Shown: positions 34,409 through 43,735, numbered from the stretch's first letter. The stretch is DNA of 64,000 bases from an uncultured Granulosicoccaceae bacterium (GCA_937930305.1 CALGLE010000014.1:1-64000), one strand, 5' to 3'. Numbers and translations: made by a program. Notes: a model not told the origin generated them from the letters alone.

Positions 34409-36544
34409 ATGAGTTCTTCAACGCCACAATCTCAACACTACATCGCCGATATCGAGCGATCTACCCATCGCACAGCTTTTGATTGGTTTGTGTTTGTTGC
34501 AGCGGTGGCGTTCGCCTTATGGCACATATACACCAATCTGATTTTAGTAGAGCCCGGTATTTGGCAGAACGCGATTCACTACGCTGGCTTTGGATTTTTG
34601 GGCGCCATTACCACCACGTTTGTCACTGGCAACCAGTCCAGAGTGATGTACTGCGTGAATATTGGCTTTGGGGTGTTAATCGCTGTGTCGTCCTTGTGGA
34701 TAGCGGCTGCGGAAAATGGGGTGTACGAACGAACATTGGCCAAGACAGGGCTGGCTTGGCAGTTTGGTGTGCTGGATTGGATTGCGGGCTTCATCGTGAT
34801 TTTTGGCGCGATAGAAATTACTCGACGCCTCACCGGATGGATTATTCCCATGCTGGTTATATTGGCTGTGTCTTATATCTTGTTTCTCGGTCAGCACTTG
34901 CCAGGTGCTTTTCGCGCTGCCAGTTTGCCTTTAGACGATGTGCTGTTCCGTTCGCTTTACAACGATGAGGGTATGTTCGGCATCATCACCACCATCTCTT
35001 CATCGAACATCACTTTGTTTATGATTTTCGGTGCATTTTTAGTGGTCTCTGGTGCGTCGGATTTTGTCATTGAAGTATCCAAAATCGTTGCTGGGCGGTT
35101 TCGGGGTGGGGCGGCCTTTGTGGCGGTTATTTCAAGTGCACTAACCGGCACTATTTCAGGTTCGGCTATCGCGAACACCGCATCCACGGGTGTGATAACC
35201 ATACCGCTGATGAAATCCAATGGCTTTCGCGGCCAGTTTGCAGCCGGTGTAGAGGCGGCTTCTTCAACGGGCGGACAATTAATGCCGCCGATTATGGGGG
35301 CCGGCGCCTTCATCATGGCCAGCTATACCGGCATTCCTTATGGAACCATCGTGGCGGTTTCGATTGTGCCTGCGTTACTTTACTTCTTATCGGTGGCGTT
35401 CATCGTCAGAATTGAAGCGGTTAAATATCAAATTGGTACTGAAAATGTTCCGGCTATTGATAAGAAGAAAATGTGGGCCGGTGTGTTGAATTTTGTGTTG
35501 CCGTTAGGGGTAATGACTTACATGTTGGTGTCTGGGCGAACTCCCAGTTTTGCCGCCTCGGTGGCCATTGGTACGTTGGTTGTCGTCAGTTTTGCAACAC
35601 CCAATAAAATGACGCCCGAGAGATTATCCAAAGCTTTGTCTTTAGGAATTAAAACTTCGATAATGACGGCGGTGTTGCTGGTTGCTGTGGGGCTTATTAA
35701 TAATGCGGTGACAACGTCTGGACTGGCTAATACGTTTGCGTTAATGATTGCGCAATGGTCGCAAGGCTCATTGCTTATTGCGCTGGCATTAATCACGGTG
35801 GCGTCTTTAGTTCTGGGCATGGGCTTGCCGGTCACAGCGGCCTATATCGTGTTGTCCATTCTTTCGGCACCGGCGCTTGCTGGGATGTTGGCTGATGGAT
35901 TAATTCTGGAGCAGTTGATGAATGGAATCAGCGACCCAGGCGTGGCGGCGATGTTCATGCTGGTTGATCCGGAATTACCGGCACAGTTAGCGCTTGGATT
36001 GCCCGAGGCTCAGGCACGGGAACTACTTTCCACGATGCCGTTTGATATTTCTGTGGCACTAAGACCTTTGTTAATTGATCCAGCACTGATGACCACGTTC
36101 CTGCTAACGGCTCACTTAATCGTATTTTGGCTCAGTCAAGACAGCAATGTAACGCCCCCAGTTTGCTTGGCGGCATTTACCGCGGCTGGGATTGCCGGAT
36201 CGAAACCGATGGCAACTGGGGTAGAGGCTTGGAAAATTGCCAAGGGCTTGTATGTGGTTCCGTTGCTGTTCGCCTACACCCCGATGATTGGAGCAGACCT
36301 GCCTGAATTGCTGCGAATCGGCCTGTTCTCTCTGTTTGGTATCTATGCGTTGAATGCACTGCTACAAAATTATTCTGAGGGGCCCATTCCATGGTGGGGT
36401 TATCCGGTGTTTGTGGTGGCGGCGGTTGCGTGCTTCATTCCGTTGAATTGGGCGTTGAATTTATCGGGTGCTTTTGTGGTCGCTACCATGATTTTGTCCA
36501 CTGGCCACGGAACTAAATCTGACCCGATCGGTCAGCAGTCTTAA
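34409..36544 (+). CDS. TRAP transporter fused permease (DctQM type)
   Basis: ATG 34409 (MSSSTPQSQHYIADIERS) is chosen over an upstream TTG. The 711-residue protein fuses the small DctQ part (first four helices, about 25-165) to the large DctM part. DctM motifs include FGAFLVVSGASDFVIEVSK, GSAIANTASTGVITIPLM, GGQLMPPIMGAGAFIMA and LGMGLPVTAAYIVLSI. The fusion is typical of TAXI-type TRAP systems, which use the sodium gradient. It follows its solute-binding protein after a terminator-like hairpin and precedes a YHS-domain gene by about 50 bases. Confidence 0.93.
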   Translation: MSSSTPQSQHYIADIERSTHRTAFDWFVFVAAVAFALWHIYTNLILVEPGIWQNAIHYAGFGFLGAITTTFVTGNQSRVMYCVNIGFGVLIAVSSLWIAAAENGVYERTLAKTGLAWQFGVLDWIAGFIVIFGAIEITRRLTGWIIPMLVILAVSYILFLGQHLPGAFRAASLPLDDVLFRSLYNDEGMFGIITTISSSNITLFMIFGAFLVVSGASDFVIEVSKIVAGRFRGGAAFVAVISSALTGTISGSAIANTASTGVITIPLMKSNGFRGQFAAGVEAASSTGGQLMPPIMGAGAFIMASYTGIPYGTIVAVSIVPALLYFLSVAFIVRIEAVKYQIGTENVPAIDKKKMWAGVLNFVLPLGVMTYMLVSGRTPSFAASVAIGTLVVVSFATPNKMTPERLSKALSLGIKTSIMTAVLLVAVGLINNAVTTSGLANTFALMIAQWSQGSLLIALALITVASLVLGMGLPVTAAYIVLSILSAPALAGMLADGLILEQLMNGISDPGVAAMFMLVDPELPAQLALGLPEAQARELLSTMPFDISVALRPLLIDPALMTTFLLTAHLIVFWLSQDSNVTPPVCLAAFTAAGIAGSKPMATGVEAWKIAKGLYVVPLLFAYTPMIGADLPELLRIGLFSLFGIYALNALLQNYSEGPIPWWGYPVFVVAAVACFIPLNWALNLSGAFVVATMILSTGHGTKSDPIGQQS

Positions 36545-36597
36545 CGACGGGTTGTTTGAATGTTAGCGGGGCTCCACGTATGCGTATTAATCCATTT

Positions 36598-37068
36598 ATG
36601 AGCTTTAAAAGCGTCTGTTCACTGATGGTGATGGTATTGAGCTTGGTCATGCAGACGGCTTTTGCCGCCGAGCCGGTCTCTAAAAATCGGTTCAGTTCGG
36701 TTGCTATCGGGGGGCATGATACCGTGGCCTACCATTCACTGAACGCCGAACCTCAAGAATCCGCTGTGTCAGGCAAAAAATCCTTTGTCGTAAAATACAA
36801 AGGGGCGAAGTGGCGATTTTTGAGCCAGAAAAGCGCTGACTTATTTGCGGCTGATCCGGAACGCTATCAACCCGCCTACAACGGCCATTGCGCTAATGCT
36901 TTGAGCCTTGGGAAAGGCCTGGTAAAAACCGATGGCACCCACTGGGAGATTTTGGGGGACCAGTTGTACCTGTTTTACGCGGGCGCGGGCCGGATGCGCT
37001 GGACGGACGGAAATTGGCAAACCTACAAAGTGGCCTCGGATGCCGCTTGGGGCGAACTGTCAAAGTAA
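36598..37068 (+). CDS. YHS-domain secreted protein
   Basis: ATG 36598 (MSFKSVCSLMVMVLSLVMQT) gives a signal peptide cut near AFA-AE; ATG 36580 is an alternative. The mature part contains the YHS-type core: VAIGGHDTVAYHSL, KKSFVVKYKGAKWRFLSQKS and ADLFAADPERYQPAYNGHCA. YHS domains are short, often metal-associated modules of unclear function, and this secreted form is common in marine proteobacteria. It follows the TRAP permease and may belong to the same transcript. Role unknown. Confidence 0.82.
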   Translation: MSFKSVCSLMVMVLSLVMQTAFAAEPVSKNRFSSVAIGGHDTVAYHSLNAEPQESAVSGKKSFVVKYKGAKWRFLSQKSADLFAADPERYQPAYNGHCANALSLGKGLVKTDGTHWEILGDQLYLFYAGAGRMRWTDGNWQTYKVASDAAWGELSK

Positions 37069-37140
37069 ACCCGATTCAAAAGCCGGTTCTGAGCACGCTA
37101 TAATCTAGCCACACCCCCTAGCTCCGGTCACCGTTCAACC

Positions 37141-37746
37141 ATGCAAGAGTTTCTAGCCCGCCACCGCATCGGTGTGTCACGGGCATTCTTCGTTATTGCA
37201 ATCGCACTTATTCTGCTCACTGTGTCTGCTTGGCAGCCATCTGGTGTGTTCATGCTCTTTCTGCGAGGAATAGGGTTTACTTTGGTCACCGTTGCCGCCC
37301 TTGGGCGCTTGTGGTGTTCACTTTATATTTGTGGCTATAAAAATCGGCGAGTCATCCAAGATGGCCCCTATTCGATGGTCAGAAACCCGTTGTATTGTTT
37401 TAGTTTGTTGGGCGGCATAGGCATCGGCTTCATGGTGGGCTCATTAGTCATCACATCCCTCATCGTCTTGTTCTACGTGTGGATCTACCCCATCACCATT
37501 CGTGATGAAGAAGAAAAGCTTGAGAGTATGCTAGGCAAGGATTATCTGGAATACAAAGCTAGAACCCCACGGTTGATGCCGAAGTTGTCGCTCTACACCA
37601 ACGTCGAGCAGTACACCATCAATATTAAACAGATGCAGAACGCGTTTTTAGATGCGGTGTGGTTTCTACTGGCTGTACCCATCCTCATTGCGATTGATTT
37701 GGCCCACCGTGCTGGACTTTTACCGGTTATTACAACGCTTTGGTAG
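37141..37746 (+). CDS. Isoprenylcysteine carboxyl methyltransferase-like membrane protein
   Basis: The 201-residue protein has about four to five membrane segments and the ICMT/PEMT-like cytosolic motif: IQDGPYSMVRNPLYCFSLLG, then IRDEEEKLESMLGKDYLEYK. These residues bind S-adenosylmethionine in the family. Bacterial members probably methylate lipids or small lipophilic molecules, and the substrate is not known here. It is followed, convergently, by the MscS-like gene 16 bases later. Confidence 0.85.
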   Translation: MQEFLARHRIGVSRAFFVIAIALILLTVSAWQPSGVFMLFLRGIGFTLVTVAALGRLWCSLYICGYKNRRVIQDGPYSMVRNPLYCFSLLGGIGIGFMVGSLVITSLIVLFYVWIYPITIRDEEEKLESMLGKDYLEYKARTPRLMPKLSLYTNVEQYTINIKQMQNAFLDAVWFLLAVPILIAIDLAHRAGLLPVITTLW

Positions 37747-37762
37747 AGCGGTGTTTGGTGCC

Positions 37763-39451
37763 TTAAGCCTGGTGCATAACCATTTGTGGAAAGGGTATTG
37801 ACCAACCGTTGTCGTTACAGGCGCTGATGCAGGCTTGCAAAATGGCTCGGCGAAGCTTGAAATATTCATTGGCGTTTTCTGACGGAAATTGCGCGTATAT
37901 CAAGTAGTCTAGGGAAGACGCACCCGCTTCGTTAAGCTCCACCATCAAATTTTCTGCCGTGTCGTTGTACCCTAATTCAACCAGTGTTTTTTGTATGGTT
38001 GACTTTAATGTGGCTGGAATTTCATTCAATGATTTGTCTTGAATGCCATAATCCAAACCGAAGGTTGTCGCAATTCCAAACGTCTCTCCGCGTGACATGT
38101 TAATGATAGGCAAGGCGTAAAAGTCTGCGCTGGTAAAGCTTTTTATCATGCCGCCTCTTACTTTCAGTTGCACCAGCTCGGGTGTTTGTTCCATGATTTG
38201 TCCAAACGTTTCATCTGGCAGCAAGATATAGTCGCCACGCTCGGTGGGAAACCAAAGTTCATCTCGGTACGGACGCGAAGTTAGGTGTTTAATATCGGAG
38301 ATGGGCAATCTCAGCACACCGTTTAATGCAGGGTTTCTTAGTACGGTTTGTAAATTAATCGATTCAACATTCCAAGGCATGTTGTTGAGTATTACACGCT
38401 CTTCCTCACGTACTGGCCCGATGTTTAAGAGCAGACGCGTTTCGTTGATAAAATTGGGTAAATAGTTGCGAAGCCCGAGTGCTAAGGTGACAACCAGCAC
38501 AAGTGCTATGGCGAGCAACAACGTATCTTGGCGAAGTTGCAGTACTGCGATGAAGGCGATGAACATGATTAAGCCTGTGAGCAGTGCGAAACTGTAGGAC
38601 ACCAATCGAAACCACACCGCTTTACGTCGAGTGTTTTTGGTAATGAATTTATTGACGGCTATCCACCAAACACCGCGCATGAGTAACCAGGTGACAACAG
38701 CGGCCGCTGCTGCGAGAAGGAGGGTTAAGCCGCGGCCGAGTACAAAGGTGCGCATACCGTTACGTAAGCGCTCATTTATTGGAATTTCATTTTTTTCCAA
38801 TAGCTTTAGGCGTGATTCATTAGATACCAGCTGGTCTTCCGCTCTTTGACGTAGTGACTCCCATTCGGTGAGCATCGTGCCCATTCGTACGACTGAGGAT
38901 TCTGTAAGAGGGGATTCGGATTGGCTGCGCAGTGAATCAATGGCTTGATCGGCAATTTGAATCTGACGTTGATTCTTATCAATAGCGGATCGCAGCGAGC
39001 TAATCTGTCGAGGCTTTTCAGTCACATTTTTTATGGAATCCACAATGGGGGCTGCAACTTCACTTAATTCCTGTTGCCAATTAAATGGCTGATCTTGCTT
39101 GGCATCAAAGGCGGTAACGTCAATATCGCCGAGCGCTATCGTTTCAAAGGCAATCGTTAGCTGTTCAATTTCGGTATCTAAATCCTGCAGTTCACTGGTG
39201 TCTGCTGCATTAAGGTCGCTGATAACGCCACCGCGATCCGTTATGAACGCCTGCCTGCGCTCACTGAGCTGTGACAATCGAGCGCTGAGCGAGTCTAAAC
39301 GCTGTAAAGCGCGTGCTGAGCCGCTTGCACTGGACGTAGAGGGGGCTTGTTCTTGCGTTGATGCGGGCATCGCGGTAAAAAGTGAGGCGATGATAATGGT
39401 GAAAGCAAGCCAGTGAATTAGGGTAGGGGTTCTTGTGTGCGTCGTCGTCAT
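37763..39451 (-). CDS. MscS-like mechanosensitive channel protein
   Basis: ATG 39451 (MTTTHTRTPTLIHWLAF) starts a signal or membrane segment. Residues about 40-210 are alpha-helical and predicted to form coiled coil in the periplasm. Membrane helices begin near 225, with LLAIALVLVVTLALGLRNYL as the pore-lining-like helix. A beta/alpha-beta cytoplasmic region follows, including TTFGLDYGIQDKSLNEIPAT. This fits a long MscS/MscK-like channel that would release solutes on hypo-osmotic shock. The beta domain is less canonical than in E. coli MscS, so the gating role is inferred. It is divergent from the LysE gene with 39 bases between starts. Confidence 0.72.
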   Translation of the reverse strand: MTTTHTRTPTLIHWLAFTIIIASLFTAMPASTQEQAPSTSSASGSARALQRLDSLSARLSQLSERRQAFITDRGGVISDLNAADTSELQDLDTEIEQLTIAFETIALGDIDVTAFDAKQDQPFNWQQELSEVAAPIVDSIKNVTEKPRQISSLRSAIDKNQRQIQIADQAIDSLRSQSESPLTESSVVRMGTMLTEWESLRQRAEDQLVSNESRLKLLEKNEIPINERLRNGMRTFVLGRGLTLLLAAAAAVVTWLLMRGVWWIAVNKFITKNTRRKAVWFRLVSYSFALLTGLIMFIAFIAVLQLRQDTLLLAIALVLVVTLALGLRNYLPNFINETRLLLNIGPVREEERVILNNMPWNVESINLQTVLRNPALNGVLRLPISDIKHLTSRPYRDELWFPTERGDYILLPDETFGQIMEQTPELVQLKVRGGMIKSFTSADFYALPIINMSRGETFGIATTFGLDYGIQDKSLNEIPATLKSTIQKTLVELGYNDTAENLMVELNEAGASSLDYLIYAQFPSENANEYFKLRRAILQACISACNDNGWSIPFPQMVMHQA

Positions 39452-39490
39452 GAGCCTGATTCTACCGATACCGATCTCAAAGGGGTATTC

Positions 39491-40102
39491 ATGTCTTTGC
39501 AACAAGTGCTGATGTTCAATTTTGTCTTGCTGGTGGCAATCTTAAGCCCAGGCCCAGCTCAATTAATCGCTATTAAAACGAGCTTAAGTGATGGGCCCAA
39601 AGCCGGTAGGCAAGTGGGGTTAGGCCTGGCTTTGGTTGCGGCCAGCTGGACGCTGTGTGGGTTCTTCGGTTTAGAAATCGTGTTCGCGATATTCCCTAAG
39701 GCCTACTGGGTTGTTAAAACGCTGGGTGCGCTCTACTTAATTTGGCTGGCGTGGGGGATGTGGTGTAACGCAGGGCAGCCGATCACGCAGTTGGAAAAGG
39801 CGAATCAAAACGCCTTTTTGCTTGGGGTGGGTGTGAATATTCTCAATCCAAAATCGGTATTGTTTGCAGCGTCGGTGATTGCTGTGGTTTTTCCCACCCC
39901 AGTATCCACACTGGAGGCTTTGGCACTTAGTGCCAATCACCTCATCATAGAAATTGTGTTCTATTCCTTACTGGCTCACACAATGAATCTAGCGGCTGTG
40001 CGAGCTTTTTATGATCAGGTTAAACGACAATTTGATCGGATCGCTGCGCTGGTACTGGGCGCGTTGGCACTGCGGTTACTGCTGTCGTTACGTGAGTCGT
40101 AG
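39491..40102 (+). CDS. LysE/RhtB-family exporter
   Basis: ATG 39491 (MSLQQVLMFNFVLLVAIL) gives a 203-residue protein with the family N-terminus SPGPAQLIAIKTSLSDGPKAG, six hydrophobic segments, and the mid-protein GVGVNILNPKSVLFAASVI. LysE/RhtB proteins export amino acids and related compounds by proton exchange. The substrate cannot be predicted. It is divergent from the MscS-like gene and convergent with the ABC permease. Confidence 0.88.
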   Translation: MSLQQVLMFNFVLLVAILSPGPAQLIAIKTSLSDGPKAGRQVGLGLALVAASWTLCGFFGLEIVFAIFPKAYWVVKTLGALYLIWLAWGMWCNAGQPITQLEKANQNAFLLGVGVNILNPKSVLFAASVIAVVFPTPVSTLEALALSANHLIIEIVFYSLLAHTMNLAAVRAFYDQVKRQFDRIAALVLGALALRLLLSLRES

Positions 40103-40110
40103 GTAGGGCT

Positions 40111-40141
40111 TACCCAAGGCAAAATCCTTATTTACCTTGGG
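40111..40141. terminator. Hairpin at a convergent gene end
   Basis: ACCCAAGG (40111-40118) and CCTTGGGT (40134-40141) form an 8-bp perfect stem between the stops of the LysE gene and the convergent malG-like gene. The loop is A/T rich. There is no long T run, so efficiency is uncertain. Confidence 0.5.
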
Positions 40142-40188
40142 TGCACAGATTTAGCTTGGGTGCGTCGATATCGAGCTAAGGGGATTGC

Positions 40189-41040
40189 CTAGCCTTTGGT
40201 GGCACCCAGGGTGAGCCCGGCAATAAAGTGTTTCTGCATTAAGAAAAACAAAAGCACCGGTGGCATAGCTGCGAGTAACGATGCAGCCGAAATAAGGTGC
40301 CACTGTTGAACGAATTCACCATTAAGCGTTCGTACCCCAACCGTGATGGGTAGACGGGAATCTTCTTGAATTAAAACAGTTGCCCAAAAGAAGTCATTCC
40401 AAATAAAGGTGAAGATCAGTACGCACAATGCGGCTATCGCAGGTTTCACTAACGGCAGTACTAAGCGCCAAAAAATTTGAAATTCGCCCACGCCTTCCAG
40501 GCGGGCTGACTCAATCAGTTCAAAGGGTAGGTCTTTTATAAAGTTGCGCATGAACAAAGTACAAAAACCAGCTTGAAATGCGGAGTGAAACATCACCAGG
40601 CCTGGAACCGTATTCATCATGTCCAATTTAACGGAGATGTTTACCACTGGTAGCATCAAGATTTGAAAAGGCACGAAGTTTCCAGCAACAAATAAGAAAA
40701 ACAGCGGCAGTGCCCATCGAAATTTATAGATCGCCAAGGCATAGCCCGTTAGGCAAGCGATGCCGACGGAAAGAACCATGGTGGGCAGGGAAATGAGTAG
40801 GGTGTTGATTAAGTATTGCAAAGCATCGGTTTTGGCAAACACTTCACGGTAGTTTTCGATGAACTGAAACTTACTGGGGATGCCGAACACATTGCCCGTT
40901 GCAATGTCCGCGACCGGTCGAATCGAGGTCATGAAAATTGCGAGTAATGGCAATAGCCAGAAAAACAGGGCAATAGGCAGGGCGATCTTATACCCAAGAT
41001 TAAAACCTGAGCTGCGCTTTTCAAGTGGTTGTGGAAACAT
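40189..41040 (-). CDS. Carbohydrate ABC transporter permease (MalG type)
   Basis: The 283-residue inner-membrane subunit has six helices and the EAA loop for ATPase contact, ESARLEGVGEFQIFWRLVLP. The C-terminal motif IWNDFFWATVLI is typical of MalG/UgpE. Its start lies 2 bases after the stop of the MalF-type gene. Together with the SBP (42360-43598) and the distant ATPase gene (49108-50217) it makes a complete CUT1 sugar importer. The neighbouring galactosidase and Leloir genes suggest a galactoside substrate. Confidence 0.93.
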   Translation of the reverse strand: MFPQPLEKRSSGFNLGYKIALPIALFFWLLPLLAIFMTSIRPVADIATGNVFGIPSKFQFIENYREVFAKTDALQYLINTLLISLPTMVLSVGIACLTGYALAIYKFRWALPLFFLFVAGNFVPFQILMLPVVNISVKLDMMNTVPGLVMFHSAFQAGFCTLFMRNFIKDLPFELIESARLEGVGEFQIFWRLVLPLVKPAIAALCVLIFTFIWNDFFWATVLIQEDSRLPITVGVRTLNGEFVQQWHLISAASLLAAMPPVLLFFLMQKHFIAGLTLGATKG

Positions 41041-41042
41041 GT

Positions 41043-42233
41043 CTAGTGGCCCTCCTTCTCGTCTTGGTACATGCGGTAGAGGAAATAGCTGATATACAAC
41101 AACATAATTAAGAAGAGCACGGTGGCAATGGCCGAACCGTATCCATATCGACCCACACCTTCACCCACCGCTTGGTCGTACATGTAGTAAGCCAGCACGT
41201 TAGTGGATCCAAATGGGCCACCTTGCGTCATGGTGGCGATCATGTCGAACGAGCGTAAGGCGCCAATAACCGTAACAACAACGGCAATAAAGGTGGCAGG
41301 TTTTAATTGCGGCAGCACTACATGCCAGAGCATTTTCCAGCCACGCGCGCCATCGAGTTGGCCCGCTTCAACTTGATCGGGCGAAACATTATTGAGGCCT
41401 GTGAGATAGAGGATCATGCAATAGGCAATTTGAGGCCATAGCCCAGCTGCGATAATTCCGTAAGTTGCCGTGTGCTCATTGCCCAAAATGGAAGGGGGTT
41501 CAACCGAGCAAACGCGAGTGAGGTTGCCAACAATATTGACTTTGTTGTCACAGAAAAACCAGCTCCAAAATTCGCTTAGCAAACCAAATTGTGGATTGTA
41601 GGCCCACACGAAGATTAGCCCGACAACCACTTGAGAAATAACAAAAGGGAAGAAAAATAACGATTTATAGATTCTTATGCCACGAACGGTTTGGTTTAAG
41701 AATAGGGCGATAAACAATCCGATCGGAACGGCTAACATGTACAAAAGCAACCAAAGAATATTGTTCTTCAACGAGGTATAGAAGTTGGGATCAGACATCA
41801 GTAATTTGTAGTTGTGCAGCCCAACCCATTCACCCGTCCAATCGCCATTGATGTCGTATAGCCCATCCCACTTGGTGAACGAGTATGAAATCGATTGAAA
41901 TATCGGCACGATGACATACAGCATAAACAAACCGAGGCCGATGGCTAGAAATAGCCAAGGGGTGACCGCCAGCTTATTGCGCTTGTAATAAGACAGGCCG
42001 GTAACCAGATACAAGGCTGCGCCTAGGGCGACAATTAAGATAGCGACGCGAATGAAGAAGGTGGGCACACGAGCATCAAATGCCCGCGCCAGTCCTAAGA
42101 CTTCCTGCACCAAACTGGTGTCAATTACAAAAACTAGGATTAACGTACAAACTGCCAGAATTGCTGCCGCTACACCGACCTGTTTACTAGAGGTGTCGAA
42201 TTTACCAGTTAAATCAGCGGCGGAGGCGGTCAT
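41043..42233 (-). CDS. Carbohydrate ABC transporter permease (MalF type)
   Basis: At 396 residues this is longer than most MalF/UgpA partners because of three extra N-terminal helices (for example AAILAVCTLILVFVIDTSL, VAILIVALGAALYLVTGL). The core has SYSFTKWDGLYDI, LFFFPFVISQVVVGLIF and the EAA loop GQLDGARGWKMLWHVVLPQL. MalF itself also has extra N-terminal helices. It sits between the SBP gene (126 bases upstream, with a hairpin in the gap) and the MalG-type gene. Confidence 0.92.
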   Translation of the reverse strand: MTASAADLTGKFDTSSKQVGVAAAILAVCTLILVFVIDTSLVQEVLGLARAFDARVPTFFIRVAILIVALGAALYLVTGLSYYKRNKLAVTPWLFLAIGLGLFMLYVIVPIFQSISYSFTKWDGLYDINGDWTGEWVGLHNYKLLMSDPNFYTSLKNNILWLLLYMLAVPIGLFIALFLNQTVRGIRIYKSLFFFPFVISQVVVGLIFVWAYNPQFGLLSEFWSWFFCDNKVNIVGNLTRVCSVEPPSILGNEHTATYGIIAAGLWPQIAYCMILYLTGLNNVSPDQVEAGQLDGARGWKMLWHVVLPQLKPATFIAVVVTVIGALRSFDMIATMTQGGPFGSTNVLAYYMYDQAVGEGVGRYGYGSAIATVLFLIMLLYISYFLYRMYQDEKEGH

Positions 42234-42297
42234 GGAATTCCCCAGAGAATGAGTGTGTTGTGACGACTTGACTACGTTCTACGACAGACCAAACAAC

Positions 42298-42331
42298 GAA
42301 GCCGGTTATAAAACAACGTATAACCGGCTTC
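42298..42331. repeat. 13-bp perfect inverted repeat between SBP and permease genes
   Basis: GAAGCCGGTTATA (42298-42310) and its exact complement (42319-42331) flank an 8-base loop. On the minus-strand transcript it forms a stable hairpin after the SBP stop without a T run. This resembles the REP hairpin of malE-malF, which protects the upstream mRNA and favours SBP over permease. Confidence 0.75.
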
Positions 42332-42359
42332 GATTCAACTATTTATCATAAAGACTAAA

Positions 42360-43598
42360 TCAGTAAACTTCAGCTTGAACTCTATCCAGGTTTTCCAGTA
42401 CTTCGTCCAAAGTTGACGGATCGAGCATGAACTTCTGAAAACCTTCCATACCGGCTTTGGCCATAGCAGCAGGAGCGTCACGATCATAGAACTGAGCAAG
42501 ACCTGAAGCCGTTGATAATGTCTCGAAGCCTTCTACGATGAACTTATCGTCGGTGTTGATTTCAGCCGCTGAGTTCGGTGGTAGCTGACCAATGGTCTTG
42601 TTCCACTCGCCCTGAACTTCAGGGGTAGCGACGAAGGCCAGAAATTTCTTGGCGTTTTCAACGTTTTTCGCATTGGCAGGAATGAAGAATGCATCGGCTG
42701 GAGCTTCTTCCGCGCGAGGCACGCCAGCTGTGATTTCAGGGAATTGAAAGAAATCAATTTGATCGTCGGTTAAGCCAGCGTCTTTGTATTGGCCCACGGA
42801 GAAGTTACCCATAACGTACATCGCCGCATCGCCATTAGCGAAAGGTGCGATAGCTGCCTGCCAATCCATCGTGGCGTGCGTGCTGACGAATGAGCAGCGA
42901 TCTAACATTTCTTCCCACTTAGCGAATGTGTCGCGAATGCGTGGATCGGTGTATTTGATTTTGCCGGCAGTTAAATCGTTATGAACTTCATAACCGTTGG
43001 TGCGAAGGTTCAAGTAGTCGAACACGCCAGCTGCTGTCCATAGGTATTGCGTACCGATGGTGAAAGGCGTAACACCGGCTTCTTTCAATGCATCGCAATT
43101 TGACAGAAGTTCGTCCCAGGTTTTTGGCTCAGCCAGACCTAACTTGTCATAGATGTCTGCGCGGTAGTACACGCCCCATTGGTAGAACGAGTAGGGAACG
43201 CCCCATTGCTTACCGTCGCGAGACATGGTGGGCTTGATGGCGTTGAAGTTCTCAGCGAGGTTTGGATCGGATGCCCAAAGATCTGAGATATCGGTGAACA
43301 AACCCGCGTCTACAAATGGGCCCATACGGTTACCTGGGTACCAGGTAATGACGTCAGGAGCGTCGTTCTGTAGTGCGTTTCTGATGGTGTCTTTATGCGC
43401 TTCACGGTCACCGTTGTTAGCGGTTACGTTTATATCCGGGTTAGCGGCTTTGAAGGCTTCAACAGCAGCTTCGTAGGCAGCTTTCTTATCGGGGTTGAGA
43501 TCATCAAATGTGATAACGAGGTCACTGGCCAGCACTGAACCAGAGAACAGGCTACCCATAGCGGCCGCTAAGGCCAGCTTGGTTAATCGTAAATTCAT
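42360..43598 (-). CDS. Carbohydrate ABC transporter substrate-binding protein (CUT1)
   Basis: ATG 43598 (MNLRLTKLALAAAMGSL) is preferred, with GGAGG about 11 bases upstream and a signal peptide cut after VLA at about residue 24. The protein resembles extracellular solute-binding protein family 1: AVEAFKAANPDINVTANNGD, DVITWYPGNRMGPFVDAG, WGVPYSFYQWGVYYR and AAMYVMGNFSVGQYK. It should capture an oligosaccharide or glycoside in the periplasm. An IclR-type palindrome and promoter lie upstream. The galactosidase and galactose genes upstream on the same strand point to a beta-galactoside such as galactosylglycerol or lactose. Confidence 0.93.
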   Translation of the reverse strand: MNLRLTKLALAAAMGSLFSGSVLASDLVITFDDLNPDKKAAYEAAVEAFKAANPDINVTANNGDREAHKDTIRNALQNDAPDVITWYPGNRMGPFVDAGLFTDISDLWASDPNLAENFNAIKPTMSRDGKQWGVPYSFYQWGVYYRADIYDKLGLAEPKTWDELLSNCDALKEAGVTPFTIGTQYLWTAAGVFDYLNLRTNGYEVHNDLTAGKIKYTDPRIRDTFAKWEEMLDRCSFVSTHATMDWQAAIAPFANGDAAMYVMGNFSVGQYKDAGLTDDQIDFFQFPEITAGVPRAEEAPADAFFIPANAKNVENAKKFLAFVATPEVQGEWNKTIGQLPPNSAAEINTDDKFIVEGFETLSTASGLAQFYDRDAPAAMAKAGMEGFQKFMLDPSTLDEVLENLDRVQAEVY

Positions 43599-43681
43599 TG
43601 CGTGTATATCCTCCATTGGATGTGCAATTAAAATTCTTACTTATTTTGAGGCGATTGCCTCAATGGATACTCGGTCCAAAT

Positions 43682-43709
43682 GTAATAGTCCGACAATTAA
43701 CGGGGTCAA
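43682..43709 (-). promoter_or_regulatory. Predicted sigma-70 promoter of the sugar-transporter operon
   Basis: On the minus strand TTGACC (43704-43709) and TATTAC (43682-43687) are separated by 16 bases, about 85 bases before the SBP start. The IclR-type palindrome sits 13 bases upstream of the -35 box, a position suited to activation. Confidence 0.5.
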
Positions 43710-43722
43710 GTCAATCAATTTA

Positions 43723-43735
43723 GGAACAATGTTCC
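43723..43735. promoter_or_regulatory. Predicted IclR-type operator, copy 1
   Basis: The sequence GGAACAATGTTCC is a perfect dyad (GGAACA-A-TGTTCC). It is identical to the copy between galK and the IclR gene at 48164-48176. IclR-family proteins bind short palindromes of this kind. Confidence 0.75.

Noticed and set aside
42298-42331. Perfect inverted repeat considered as an intrinsic terminator
   Set aside because: No T run follows on the transcribed minus strand, and the downstream permease genes need read-through; described instead as an mRNA hairpin.
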